A DNA stretch of 64,000 nucleotides. Origin: Sordariomycetes sp. S80-01Y (Eukaryota > Ascomycota > Sordariomycetes). The stretch is taken from NCBI GenBank assembly GCA_037042185.1, contig JAXQJY010000023.1:930001-994000 (forward strand), written 5' to 3'. A program made the position numbers and the translations under genes. This document shows positions 21,117 through 31,248 of this stretch, one piece after another (position 1 is the stretch's first letter; the number at the start of each line of letters is the position of its first letter). The notes below the pieces were generated by a model. It saw only the letters and a program-made list of their open reading frames with translations, had not been told where the DNA came from and did not search any database.

Positions 21117-21984
21117 ATGACCGTCAACCATACATTTCAGGTCAGACTACCAAATTCTTTCCTGAAGAGATGAAAGAAATTTCGGGAGACAGAGCTGACG
21201 ATGAAACCAAGACCACCTTTGCCGTCCCGCTGTCCTGCGAGGGCTGCGTCAAGTCCGTTTCAGATGCGCTATACCAGCTTGGCGGCATCACCAAGGTCGA
21301 GGGAAATGTGAAGGACCAGATCATCTTAGTCGAGGGCTCTGGTGAGTTCCTCATGCTTGGATACACGAACCCCTGAACTGACCGCCGGCAGCTGCACCGT
21401 CGGCAGTTGTAGAGGCCATCCAAGGCACCGGCCGTGACGCAATCTTGCGCGGGTCGGGAGCCAGTGATAGCGCTGCCGTAAGCATCCTCGAGACATATGT
21501 TGAGAAGGCAAAGACCACCCAAGAAGGGACGGATCGGGAGGTCAGAGGCTTGGCACGAATGGTCGAGGCTGGATCAGGACGAACGCTCGTCGACCTCACG
21601 ATCCGTGGGGTGTCGCCCGGCACATACAACGCCAGCATACGAGAGTATGGCAATCTCGCAGAGGGAGCATCAAGTACAGGTCCGGTCTGGCAAGGTGGTC
21701 AGACACACCAGCCCAAGGGCGTGCTTGGTACCGTGACTGTTGACAAGAGCGGACGCGGCAGCGCATTTGTGGATCATGGATTCCATGTCTGGGAGGTCAT
21801 CGGACACGCCATGGTCTTGACGAGGCAAAAGGAAGACAAGGTGCTACAGAACGACGAGAATACTGTGGTGGGCGTCATTGCAAGGAGTGCAGGTGTTTGG
21901 GACAACGATAAGACGGTCTGTTCGTGCACAGGTAAGACACTGTGGGAAGAGCGGAAGGAGGAGACGGCAAGGGGCATGTCTTGA
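21117..21984 (+). CDS. CCS1: Copper chaperone for Cu/Zn superoxide dismutase (Ccs1/Lys7)
   Basis: Exons 21117-21140 (eight codons, MTVNHTFQ), 21212-21341 and 21392-21984 give 248 residues, equal to yeast Ccs1 (249). Domain 1 is a heavy-metal-binding ATX1 fold with the copper motif CEGC (PLSCEGCVKSVSDAL). Domain 2 is SOD-like (LVDLTIRGVSPGTYNASIRE, FVDHGFHVWEVIGHAMVL). Domain 3 ends with the CxC motif (VCSCTG) that passes copper and oxidises the SOD1 disulfide. It acts in the cytosol and the mitochondrial intermembrane space. The frame is open 5' of this ATG back to another ATG at 20931, which would add 62 residues. The short start is preferred because MTV...F leading into TTFAVPLSC is the common family start. 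Confidence 0.95.
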
Positions 21985-22405
21985 GAAGCATATGTGATTT
22001 GGTATTATGGATGCATGTTGGTGAGCGAGCGAGCATTGGGCGGTGTTGATGGTGGTCGTTTGTTTAAGGGGATCGCCTCTGGTGGTGTACGCCAAACATG
22101 TAATGAGAACAAGATCGAGAGATTTGAATTGAGGCAAGTTGAGGCTACAGCCTATGCGTCTTGCATGATCAGTCAAGCCTTCGGGAGATTCGTGAGGTCA
22201 TTGGCGCATGAGTGAAGCATCTTGATACACACGATGCTTGAAGCTTGTACCGCATAAGGGTGATCGTCCGGTAGTTGAGACGAAGTCCATCAAGGAGGTT
22301 TGCCACCGCCTGCCAGGACCTCACTCACCGGGTCGCCTTGTCGCCGTCTCTAAACCTTGTCTTCTGCTCAAGATCAGCAGTCGTCCCTGCTCAGCAAGAT
22401 AGAGT

Positions 22406-22678
22406 TCAGCCCAGGTTTCGGCGGATGTCGTTGAGCTGCCCCGTCTCGTCCTCAGACATATCCGCCCCAGTCCTTGTCACAGGCTGCACTGTGACAACGA
22501 CACGCAGACCATGTGGGTTCCCAACTGCCTGGAGATATCGAAAGAGGATAAGAGCAGCTAGGATGCACCCAGGATGTCGGTAGCGTCGAAAGAGGAAATA
22601 GTGCGATATGTCGCTGGATACATTGGGAACGTGGCTTGGGGGAGGTGATGTGGCTTGGTGATTGGGGACCGACGGCGT
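22406..22678 (-). other. Possible small protein-coding stretch without an upstream ATG
   Basis: A 90-codon open frame reads like protein. It has a basic, hydrophobic segment (HYFLFRRYRHPGCILAALIL) followed by GLRVVVTVQPVTRTGADM and an acidic end (SEDETGQLNDIRRNLG). The only in-frame ATG is the Met of MSEDE, 17 residues from the end, so any gene here needs a 5' exon I could not place. It may be chance. Confidence 0.2.
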
Positions 22679-22975
22679 CTAAGCTCGAGATTTTAGTTGT
22701 TGGATGTTGGTTGTTGGTCGTTGGTAGGGAATTGACTTCCGGGACGGGCCACTCGGGACCGAAGCGTTGGGTATGAGCTTTGAGCTGCCTTGGGAAAATT
22801 GAAGCTGTTGGTATCTTCGTCTTGTCTTGATTCTCTCTCACCTACTCCAGAAGGCTGAGGCCGAAACTGCGGTCCTGGAATGCGCCTGCCCCGCCAGATT
22901 GGCTAACAGCACTCGACTGAGGTACCGGCGCTACGCCCAGGCCATCAGCATTCCAGTGTCTTATCACCTGCAAAC

Positions 22976-23140
22976 ATGTCGTCTTCTTCTTCTCTCCCAC
23001 CTCGCAACACCCCCTCTCCATCGATCAATGACCATCGCCGAAGCCATCACGCCGTCGCAAAGCCAGCACATCCAGACTTGGTCACCACGACGGGCCCCGC
23101 TAGCGCTCAGGTCACCATCACCAGCGGGCCGGGCGCTTAA
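22976..23140 (+). CDS. Short Ser/Pro-rich hypothetical ORF
   Basis: A 54-residue ORF starts MSSSSSLPPRNTPSP and ends at TAA. The same frame reopens right after the stop and continues to 23230 with a basic, AT-hook-like stretch (KPNARKPRGRKTPVAPKPES). The two parts look as if they belong together, either through an intron I cannot place or as a broken gene. No domain was recognised. Confidence 0.2.
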   Translation: MSSSSSLPPRNTPSPSINDHRRSHHAVAKPAHPDLVTTTGPASAQVTITSGPGA

Positions 23141-24478
23141 CGGCGGGACGTCATGGGTGCAGCCAACAAGCCCAATGCACGCAAGCCACGCGGTCGCAAA
23201 ACCCCTGTCGCACCAAAACCCGAGTCCTGACTTTCACCCCAATCGTTGCAAGTCGCGACGCTGCAGGTGCTACGAGCTGCGTCTCATGGCCCTAACGGTG
23301 GCCCGGTGGTTGACGACGCGGAGAGGCTTGGTGAGCAGAGAGTGCGAGTGCCATGATGGTTCGGCGAGGTCCAATTGACGACCAGAGAGAGAGTTGACAA
23401 GCACAGCAGGTCTACGAGGAGAGATGTTCCGGTACGAGGAGACGAAAGGGGCAGCGTTACACTGCATCTCGAAAAGCTTCTTCGCTTCTGCCGCAGCCAG
23501 GGGCACGCCACACAGTACGGTCCAGAGTTGAAACCCCCTGCAACACCAAGCCAGACAAGCGTTTTACATGGGAAGAGCACCTCAACCAAGACTTTCAGGA
23601 GCGCGGACGGTGTGACGACTGCAGGTGATATACCCATCGCCCGGTATTGTCGCCCTTCCTCGCTCTCTTCTGGTCTGATTCTAGCCCAGAGCTCAGGCTG
23701 GTCCCTCTCCATCACCCTCGTTTCCCAGACCATCACGCTATCCGACGCTGGCTGTCATCCACTCGCTTACTTGCCAATCTGCTCACCATCCTGCACGATC
23801 AGGTCATCGTCACCTTGGCTTCCAATAGTCGACTCGCCCTACTTTGCAGAACGAACATAAACCTGCTAGTTCAGGTGAGGCCATCACCATCCTGCACGCT
23901 CAATCACCGCCTCGATCTGATACACCAAAAATAGGTACACGGTCTCGACGACTTGCCCTCGCACCAACAGCAAATTCAATTAATGCCAACAACGATCAAC
24001 AAGCCTCGCCAGTCCAGCCCAGCTTGCCGTTGGTCGATCTCCAAATCCAAGCCGAGTCGACGCCTGTCCACGCCGCAGTCTATCGATCAACAATCGCTAG
24101 CAGCATTGGGTCCAAATTTCACGAGCCGCCGAGTAGAATAGAGCCAAGGCCCCCGGGACCGTCGTTCTCGATCCCCTACAGCCAATTGCAGGCCCATCGC
24201 CACGGCGGGGAATAGCAGCAACATCCCTGTAGACCGCCCGCCTCTGGAAGCTCTCGAGCTTTCCCAGCCAAGGCCTTTAAGCGCCCTTCTCGCTGCAGTT
24301 ACAGCCACACGGCCGAGTCCCCTCCAGCCTGCATATACCGAAGCCTGTCGCCTGTCGCATTCTCCCGACTTTCTTCTCTGCTTCGATTACCATAGACCCG
24401 CTTACTCGACCGACAAAAGAAGCTCACCCGAACAAAAAAGCAGTTCACTGAACTGCTGCGGCAGCACGTTCAACCGCC

Positions 24479-26171
24479 ATGTCGCTCAAGCAGGAGATCG
24501 AGACCTGGGTCGCCGCCCTTGCCCGCTACGACAACAACGAATTCGACGACGCCCTCAATGAATTCGACAAGATCGGCGACACCAGCAAGATCCTCTTCAA
24601 CATGGGTGTCATCCACGCCACACTCGGCGAGCACGAGAAAGCTGTAGGTAGCACGAGGTTCCGGGTTCACCACCCCGCAATCTCCAGCCATCCTCGTGTT
24701 GGTGGGGGAGTACAAGGCTAACACAGCGCAGGTAGAGTGTTACCAACGAGCCGTCCGGCTCGACCAGTATCTGGCAGTCGCCTATTTCCAACAAGGTGTA
24801 TCGAACTTTCTGCTCGGCGACTTCGAGGAGGCATTGGCCAATTTTAACGATACCCTGCTGTACCTTCGCGGCAACACCATGATCGACTACGCGCAATTGG
24901 GGCTCCTCTTCAAGCTGTACTCGTGCGAGGTGCTATTCAACCGTGGTCTGTGCTACATCTATCTGCAACAGAAGGACGCGGGTATGCAGGATTTGATGTA
25001 CGCTGTCAAGGAGAAGGTGGTGGAGGATCACAATGTCATCGACGAGGCCATCCGTGATGAGGCTGAAGGATACACCGTATTCTCGATCCCTGTTGGCGTC
25101 ATCTACCGACCGAACGAAGCCAAGGTCCGCAATCTCAAGACAAAGGATTACCTCGGCAAAGCTCGACTGGTCGCGGCCTCAGATCGCTCCAATGCCTTCA
25201 CCGGCTTCGCTGGTTCCGAGATCAAGAACTCGGTTCGCACTGAGATCAAGGACGATCGACCGCCCGACAGCATCTCTTTCGCTGCCTCAAATCTCGTCAA
25301 GCCCGATCTCCAATCACGAAGACAGCAGTCCGAGCCTCCGGTCAACAGGAACATGTTCCCACCCACACCGCCCCCCGAGAACGAGTCTCGTCTTCCGTCT
25401 CGCGGGCAGTCGGTGCGGAACGGGCAAAAACCTCAGCTTGCAAAGCTGAACATCGGCCCCCAAGAATCACGGCACTATACAAAGGCGCAGTCACCACCAG
25501 ATGCACGACCGAGACCCGGGCGCTCAGCATCAGCCGCGCCGGTACGCCAGTACTCACAACGGGACCAGGCCCCGCCATTGCAGCGGCGGCCGACAAATAC
25601 CATCGATGAGGAAGGAGAGGCCTACCCCGGGGAGGTATACGATATGTACCAACAGCAATCGCGTCGGGGTAGCAATCGTCGTCCTCCGCCTCAAGTGTAC
25701 GAGGAGGATGTAGCATCCGACTACGACTCCGGCTCCATAGACGAGGGTGACTTCGACATGATTCCCGTCCGTCGTCCCACAGGAGGTGCATCGAGCACAA
25801 CGTCCTCCTCCAAGTCCCGTCGCGGGCCGGAGGTCAAGAAGATCCGCGTTAAAGCCCATGCCGCCGACGACGTGAGGTATATCCTAGCAGGAGTGGCAGT
25901 CGAGTACCCCGATTTCCTGGACAAAGTACGGGATAAGTTTGGTCTTGAAGGCAGGAGATTCAAGATCAAGATCAAGGATGAGGACATGCCGGAAGGGGAC
26001 ATGATCACGATGGGTGATCAGGATGATTTGGAGATGGCGTTGAGCAGTGCGCGGGCGCAGGCCAGGAAGGCGAGGCAGGAGGTTGGAAAGATGGATGTGA
26101 GTATTCCCCGTCACGAAATTCTCCAAAGGACGGAATCTAACCAGAGGCAGATTTGGATTTTCGAAATGTGA
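24479..26171 (+). CDS. noxR: NADPH oxidase regulator NoxR (p67phox-like)
   Basis: Exons 24479-24643, 24732-26096 and 26151-26171 give 516 residues. The N-terminal third is four TPR repeats (MSLKQEIETWVAALARYDNN, ALNEFDKIG, CYQRAVRLDQYLAVAYFQQG, LFNRGLCYIYLQQ), the Rac-binding part in p67phox, followed by the activation-domain-like stretch GYTVFSIPVGVIYRPNEAKV. A Pro/Ser/Arg-rich linker follows. The C-terminal PB1 domain (about residues 405-500; KKIRVKAHAADDVRYILAG, FKIKIKDEDMPEGDMITMGD) binds polarity proteins such as Cdc24. NoxR with Rac activates NoxA/NoxB superoxide production in hyphal fusion, fruiting and infection structures. The last intron (26097-26150) is 54 bases without a stop, so it could also be read through. 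Confidence 0.95.
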
Positions 26172-27035
26172 ACGGCATGATGGATATACCCACACCATAC
26201 TACACGACGCTCGACAGCGTAGCACAGCGCGGCATCAGCACTGGCATCTTACGACATAATGGCACCTTTGCATCTTTCTCTTGTCTCGTACAAAGACTCA
26301 TCATCTTGGATTTGATCACAGCGGGCTCGGTATTACTCGGAAGGCACAGGACGGTTGGAAAGTAGATAGAGTGGAGGGACTCACTGTCCCTGAATACAAG
26401 CTTGACACAGCATGTTCAGCGTTTAATCAACGAAATCATCAACACAGTCAACTGCTGCCCGTTGCTTGGTGTTGCCCCTGTGGGTCTAAAGATGTACAAG
26501 CCTCTGAATCCAACAGCGAAGTTGGTCCGGTCGTCGATGAAGATAGTAGCCGGGACTGGCGAGCATTGACGAGCCTTCGCCCATTCACTCGCCGAAAGAA
26601 TCAATGTCAATCCCGAAGCACAAAGAAACTGCCCGTGCTCAGGGGTCGGACGTACCTCCAATTCACACGACAGGGAGCCATCTCACGATCCTGCGGCTAT
26701 CTTCGGGAGCTACCACACGCCCCAGTCCTCCCATATGCATATGCACGGCTGCGATGAGAGAAAAAAAATCTTTTCGGCCAGGAGCAGGGGTTATTCATTC
26801 CCCGTTGCTGATGTACATATATCGAGCTCGCCACCAGAGCCCTTCAAGGAGATTCAGCACCTAGATACTGTTAAATTGTCCGAGCTTGGGAATTGCCCCT
26901 TTTGGTTGTCAATACGCCCCGCCCTCATCGTGAGCGCACTTACACCACCCACCGTCCAACACACCTACAAGACACTGCCCACTTTCCATCCTACACCACT
27001 CAAAAAAAAAAAAAAAAAAACACGGATTCGTCGAA
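26172..27035. other. 3' UTR of noxR and intergenic sequence
   Basis: No supported gene. A pure adenine run of about 18 bases lies at 27002-27019, just before a small ORF. Confidence 0.5.
27002..27019. repeat. Poly(A) tract
   Basis: A run of about 18 A, 17 bases before the ATG of the small ORF at 27036. No matching target-site duplications were recognised. Confidence 0.8.
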
Positions 27036-27224
27036 ATGTTCGGTGCCGAATTGGCGCTCGTCGGCTCCAAGCCCCGTCGCAAGACGAAGCCGTCTGGAAA
27101 CACCATCGAGCTCGTCCCCTGGTCGACCATTGAGGCCGGCCAGCTGCGAGCGCCTCAGCGCGGGTCCTATGCTTCCGAGAAGGGAGGACGGAGCTCTTCT
27201 GTCGTCAGTCAGCCCGTTCCATGA
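27036..27224 (+). CDS. Small basic hypothetical protein
   Basis: 62 residues beginning MFGAELALVGSKPRRKTKPS and rich in Lys, Arg and Ser. There is a CT-rich leader and a poly(A) tract just upstream. No domain recognised. It could be the first exon of a larger gene or a chance ORF. Confidence 0.3.
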   Translation: MFGAELALVGSKPRRKTKPSGNTIELVPWSTIEAGQLRAPQRGSYASEKGGRSSSVVSQPVP

Positions 27225-27900
27225 GTCTGCCTGCGGTTTCTGGGCGCAAAAGTTGCGAAAGGTAGGAGGTTTTCGCAGTCAGCCTTCGGATCTGTCGCCG
27301 CGTGCTTGGAGCTTCAATGCGCTCCGTTGAACATGAGCTCGCATTGAGACAAAGTCAAACGAATATCGCATAGCAAAGACAGAAGAGGTGGCCGAAGCTG
27401 ACAGCGTCTTAATTCGACGTTGCTCTGTGCACACATCGACAGAGAGGTGTTGAGAGCCAGTCGGCGCGGACGGGCGGAGCTGACGGGACAGCACGCCGTG
27501 GCTACCCTTCCCCAGGGCGTACAAAACGTCAACACGCAAATTAGTCAAATTGAAAAGGAGGGACGGATGGCCTGACGACGGTGAATGCTCGAAGTTGTCG
27601 TACGAGCACAAGTCTACCTTACGACACCGAGTACGGGCTGCAGAGAAGGGCAAACGCAGGGCTTCGATATCACGAACCACCCAGGTCGATGACCCAGATG
27701 GGAAGAAGCTGTCTGAAGGCTGGTCAGAGCGTACAAGGGAATATAACGGGCGAACAAAACAGCCTTGCGCAGCGATGAGGGGACGTTAACTTCAAGCCCC
27801 TTCCCTAAGTTGAGATCCAAATCAAGTTCAATTCAAGCATACGTTCATCATGGTATCGTAAGCCCAAAACGCCTAAAGGTACAGCCCCGCTCGCGCTAAA
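27225..27900. other. Intergenic; no gene seen
   Basis: Short ORFs on both strands have no recognisable domain. The right end holds the 3' UTR of the minus-strand coiled-coil gene. Confidence 0.5.
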
Positions 27901-29415
27901 TCAGAAGTGCGTGCTACGCTTCTTCTTCATCTTCTTCTTCTTGTCCTCCTCGGCCTTTGCGTTCCCGCCGAAGAAGCCGCTCGAGCTCGCCCCCGGCGCG
28001 CCGCCGCTGTACGGGTTGTGCGCGCTCAGGAGGTTGCCCAGCTTCTTCCTCGCGCCGCCAGCCGCCCCGCTGGCGTTGTACGGCTCCTGGAAGCGCACGC
28101 CGCCCGAAGGGCCCCCTGACGAGGGCTCCACGCTCTTAGGCCGTGGAGGCTGCGGCGGGGCGGCATCGTGGGAGCCGCCTAGCCATCCACCTGCGGCGCC
28201 GCTCATACGGGCGGTACCGCCACCGCCCGGTCGAGGCGGAAGATCAGGCTGCTTGCCGTACTTTTTCAGCAGCGCCTCCGTCTCCCTGTTGACGATCTTC
28301 TCGCGCTCCTTCTGCTCGCGCCGCCGACGCTCAGCTTCTTCGCGTTCTTCCCGCTCGAGCATGCGCTTGATCTCTTCCTGCTCCTTCTGCAGACGCTTCT
28401 CCCTTGCCCGTTGCTCGTCAGCGTTTGCTTGTTGCCGTCGCCTTTCAGCTTCTGCTTCTGCGCGTTGACGGGCATCGGGCCCGGGGGATGACTTCTGGGG
28501 TGGTTGTGACGAGGGCTTGCCGTTGGCCAGGACACCGGACATGGCGGCTCCCGCCCCTGCGCCTGCGGACATATTTGCTCCGGACATTGCCGCCCCTCCT
28601 GACATAGTTGGTCCCGATGTAGGGGCCTTGTTGATCTGTGGCTTAACGACGTTTGGTGGCGGCGCGCCGGCTGTGTTGAAGGGGTCCTGCTTTGGCATAA
28701 GGTATAGATCCCGAATGACCTCTGCGCTCATCAGAAGAACGACTTCCAGTCCCTTACGATCCTCGACGTCGACCCGGTTCATGTTGGGCTCATAGATGGC
28801 GACCGAGCCACCCTCCTTCGTAGCTTTGAACAGCGCGATCGTGATGTCCGGCTCCTTACTCTTCTTCCCGCCCACGGTCTTCCCCGACATAAAGCACGTC
28901 ATGTCCCTGCTCAGCCTGCCATCCCTTTTCCATCTGAAGTTGATCTTGGGCACCAGCTCGGGCATCGTCGTACCGGGCGCATCTTGGTCGATCTTGCTCT
29001 TGCTCGGCATGCGGAAGCTTTTCTCGGGTACCTCAAACTCCCACGAATCCTTGCTCCAGCTTCCCTGCTGATGCTTGACCTGAACCGAGGAGTCGGGGTT
29101 GTACAGGTCTACGCTGAACACCTGCGGCGTGAGCGGCACCGAGACGGGCTGTCCGCCGTTGGCGCGCACCTCGGCCGCCGAGAGCGTGGGCTGGGACCAT
29201 TCCGGCTTGATGAGGATCTCAGCGTAGAGGACCGAGGCGTACTGTATGTCGAAGAGGCCTAGCGCGTACTGGTTGGGTGCTGAGTGCGCAGCGGGGCGCT
29301 TGATGAGGTAGTCGACCGAGGGCTCGGAGCCATTGTGGGTGAAGTAGAGAAGGGTGTGGAGGGGGTTCTCGGCCGAGTTACGGAAGCGGTAGGTGGGGAG
29401 GTTCTCGTCGAGCAT
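27901..29415 (-). CDS. Conserved fungal protein with coiled coil and Lys-rich tail, function unknown
   Basis: A single open frame of 504 residues from ATG at 29415. Residues 1-260 form an ordered, beta-rich region (LPTYRFRNSAENPLHTLLYF, YALGLFDIQYASVLYAEILI, WKRDGRLSRDMTCFMSGKTV, GLEVVLLMSAEVIRDLYL). A Gly/Ala/Met/Ser-rich linker follows. A long charged coiled coil (about residues 315-375; many Glu/Arg/Gln) leads to a Pro/Gly-rich segment and a strongly basic end (DKKKKMKKKRSTHF). I know sequences like this as uncharacterised proteins widespread in Pezizomycotina but cannot assign a role. No signal peptide or membrane helix is seen. Confidence 0.85.
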   Translation of the reverse strand: MLDENLPTYRFRNSAENPLHTLLYFTHNGSEPSVDYLIKRPAAHSAPNQYALGLFDIQYASVLYAEILIKPEWSQPTLSAAEVRANGGQPVSVPLTPQVFSVDLYNPDSSVQVKHQQGSWSKDSWEFEVPEKSFRMPSKSKIDQDAPGTTMPELVPKINFRWKRDGRLSRDMTCFMSGKTVGGKKSKEPDITIALFKATKEGGSVAIYEPNMNRVDVEDRKGLEVVLLMSAEVIRDLYLMPKQDPFNTAGAPPPNVVKPQINKAPTSGPTMSGGAAMSGANMSAGAGAGAAMSGVLANGKPSSQPPQKSSPGPDARQRAEAEAERRRQQANADEQRAREKRLQKEQEEIKRMLEREEREEAERRRREQKEREKIVNRETEALLKKYGKQPDLPPRPGGGGTARMSGAAGGWLGGSHDAAPPQPPRPKSVEPSSGGPSGGVRFQEPYNASGAAGGARKKLGNLLSAHNPYSGGAPGASSSGFFGGNAKAEEDKKKKMKKKRSTHF

Positions 29416-30210
29416 CGTGGAGGATTCGAGGGTCGTGGATAGGGCTGGTCGAGGTCGAGAAAGGGAGGAGAGGAGATGTAGTAGAAAGCTGCGCCCTCGG
29501 GCGACTTGAGGTCAGGCGACGAGGTCGAGCTGCACGTGTCGTCTATCAGCCGATTCCAGCGAGGGAGCAGAGATGTTGTTGGCAGCAAACCGGCATTAGC
29601 TTTAGATCAGAGGAACGAAAAGGACATAGTGCAAAGTCTGGGCATCTGGGGTATATCAAAGATGTAGTAGTAGTACGCGTTCGCCGTTGGAGAAGCATCC
29701 ACAGGGACTCGTCGCCCTCGGTGGCTGTGGCTGAAGGTGTCGTCATGTCAGGCGGGGCTGCGCCACAGCCGCAGCTATTCTTGGAACCACGCGACTCGGA
29801 CTACTGCAGGTCGGCTGCCTTGGCTTTCAGTGGGTGGGTTCATGGCACATCCTTATTAAATCAAATGCGTGCGTGCTCGTCGCCTTGCCTTCTGGTAAGA
29901 AAACTCATGACTTAGTATATCGGACTCTTTCAAATTGTCTATGTCTAAGGCGTTCTGTACTACCTCCACTGTCGGAGCATGGGATGCCCTGTCCAGATTC
30001 CTCCCAAGACGGCGCGGCGCTAGGCCTCTACACATGCTACCCGATCAGGTAATTCACACAGGCGATAGACTGCCATGTGCCGCGGGAGTCTCGCCTTCTC
30101 GCTTCCGCATCTGAATATTCCAGGTCTAAGCCCAAGAACCGCACCCTTTTCCTCCCTGATCGGTCGTACTGAGTCGTTCACCTGTTGGTTGCGTCTCTGA
30201 CTCCCTGAAA
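29416..30210. other. Upstream region of the coiled-coil gene; no gene seen
   Basis: Promoter and leader of the minus-strand gene at 27901-29415, then the 3' UTR of the next minus-strand gene. Frames are interrupted throughout. Confidence 0.5.
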
Positions 30211-31248
30211 CTATCGCGGGGCACAACACTCCCACCTCGGCAGGTTCACAAGGACGGCTATTGGCGGTCGAATAGGCAGCTCGGTATCACCCTCAACAGC
30301 TGCATTGACAAATATGGTCTGCTTTCCACGCTGAATCGGCATATCGTCGAGCTTGCAATATCCTTGGGCCAGAAGCTTGTGAAGCCTGTCCTTCTTGCGA
30401 AGCTTGGTCTCTCCGTCATCTGCCTTGGCTGGCTTCAACAAACTGAGTTTCTCGACGACGGCAGATTCCTCGTTATCAATCTCCGTTATGTGCAATGGTG
30501 TTGCAGATGTAGGCTGGGCACCGCGCCAGGTAACCAATTTCGCCCCCCATCCAGGATGAATGTGGCCGAAGCAGTGAAGTTGTGGTCTTACTTGACAGAC
30601 CGATTTGAACAAAGCCGGGCAGCCGGTCCTCCCACGATCTACGTAGTCGAGAAGACCTTCTGGTGGGCCATGTGTGATGTAGATATCGGCGGCTTGAGGT
30701 GACCTGAAGCGAGTATGGCTATCTGAAGCGTCGTACTGATAGGCCCAGCCAGCCTCTGAGGATCCCAGGGATCCTTCTTTCTTTCTGCGAGGTGTCCAGG
30801 GGTTGACATAAACGGTCGGGCTTGCACCATTCGGGAGACGCAGCGTGTGCGTGCCTTCCTCGAAGAAGACGATTCCATCCTCCTTTGCGGCGGCGAGTAA
30901 CATCCTTCTTGCCTCGCCAATCTCTCCGTACTCTCTTATGGCAGCTGGATCTGTAGGCTCCACGCCCGCTGCCAGCAAATGTTTCCGATACGTCTCCTCC
31001 TCCAATGTAATTTCGTGGTTTCCGGCGATGACGACCTTAACCGGGGCTGGTATGTTGCGTAAAAGCTCGAGCGTGGATCGGAATTCGGAAATCTTTGACT
31101 CTTGAGTTAGGTCACCGCAATGGATGGCAAGGTCATACGTAGGATCCGGCTTGATGCCGATATCTTTGCGGCCATGAGTGTCTGCCAGGATGAGCAACCT
31201 GGTGGGTACGGTTGCAGTCTTTGACATTTCGCATGTGTTTGAATCCAT
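30211..31248 (-). CDS. Calcineurin-like metallophosphoesterase
   Basis: An uninterrupted frame of 345 residues. All five metal-binding blocks of the family are present in order: ADTHG (D-x-H), CGDLT, AGNHE, THGPPEG and GHIHPGWG. They bind two metal ions for phosphoester hydrolysis. The arrangement matches the fungal Ser/Thr phosphatase-family proteins near MPPED1/239AB phosphodiesterases rather than true PP1/PP2A/PP2B enzymes; the substrate is unknown. A second ATG at 31227 (MSKTATVPTRLL) is an equally good start, because the domain begins directly after it. Soluble, no targeting signal seen. Confidence 0.9.
   Translation of the reverse strand: MDSNTCEMSKTATVPTRLLILADTHGRKDIGIKPDPTYDLAIHCGDLTQESKISEFRSTLELLRNIPAPVKVVIAGNHEITLEEETYRKHLLAAGVEPTDPAAIREYGEIGEARRMLLAAAKEDGIVFFEEGTHTLRLPNGASPTVYVNPWTPRRKKEGSLGSSEAGWAYQYDASDSHTRFRSPQAADIYITHGPPEGLLDYVDRGRTGCPALFKSVCQVRPQLHCFGHIHPGWGAKLVTWRGAQPTSATPLHITEIDNEESAVVEKLSLLKPAKADDGETKLRKKDRLHKLLAQGYCKLDDMPIQRGKQTIFVNAAVEGDTELPIRPPIAVLVNLPRWECCAPR

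Larger units (their letters stand above)
21985..24478. other. Long region upstream of noxR with two weak gene candidates
   Basis: About 2.5 kb. It contains a 90-codon open stretch on the minus strand (22678-22406) and a Ser/Pro-rich short ORF on the plus strand (22976-23140), each listed separately. The part from about 23400 to 24478 has a pyrimidine-rich look and short Pro/Ser-rich ORFs, and is probably the noxR promoter and leader. Confidence 0.5.

Noticed and set aside
28266-28535. Minus-strand 89-codon ORF within the coiled-coil gene region
   Set aside because: It is an alternative frame of the 27901-29415 gene, caused by the Arg/Glu/Gln-rich repeat codons.
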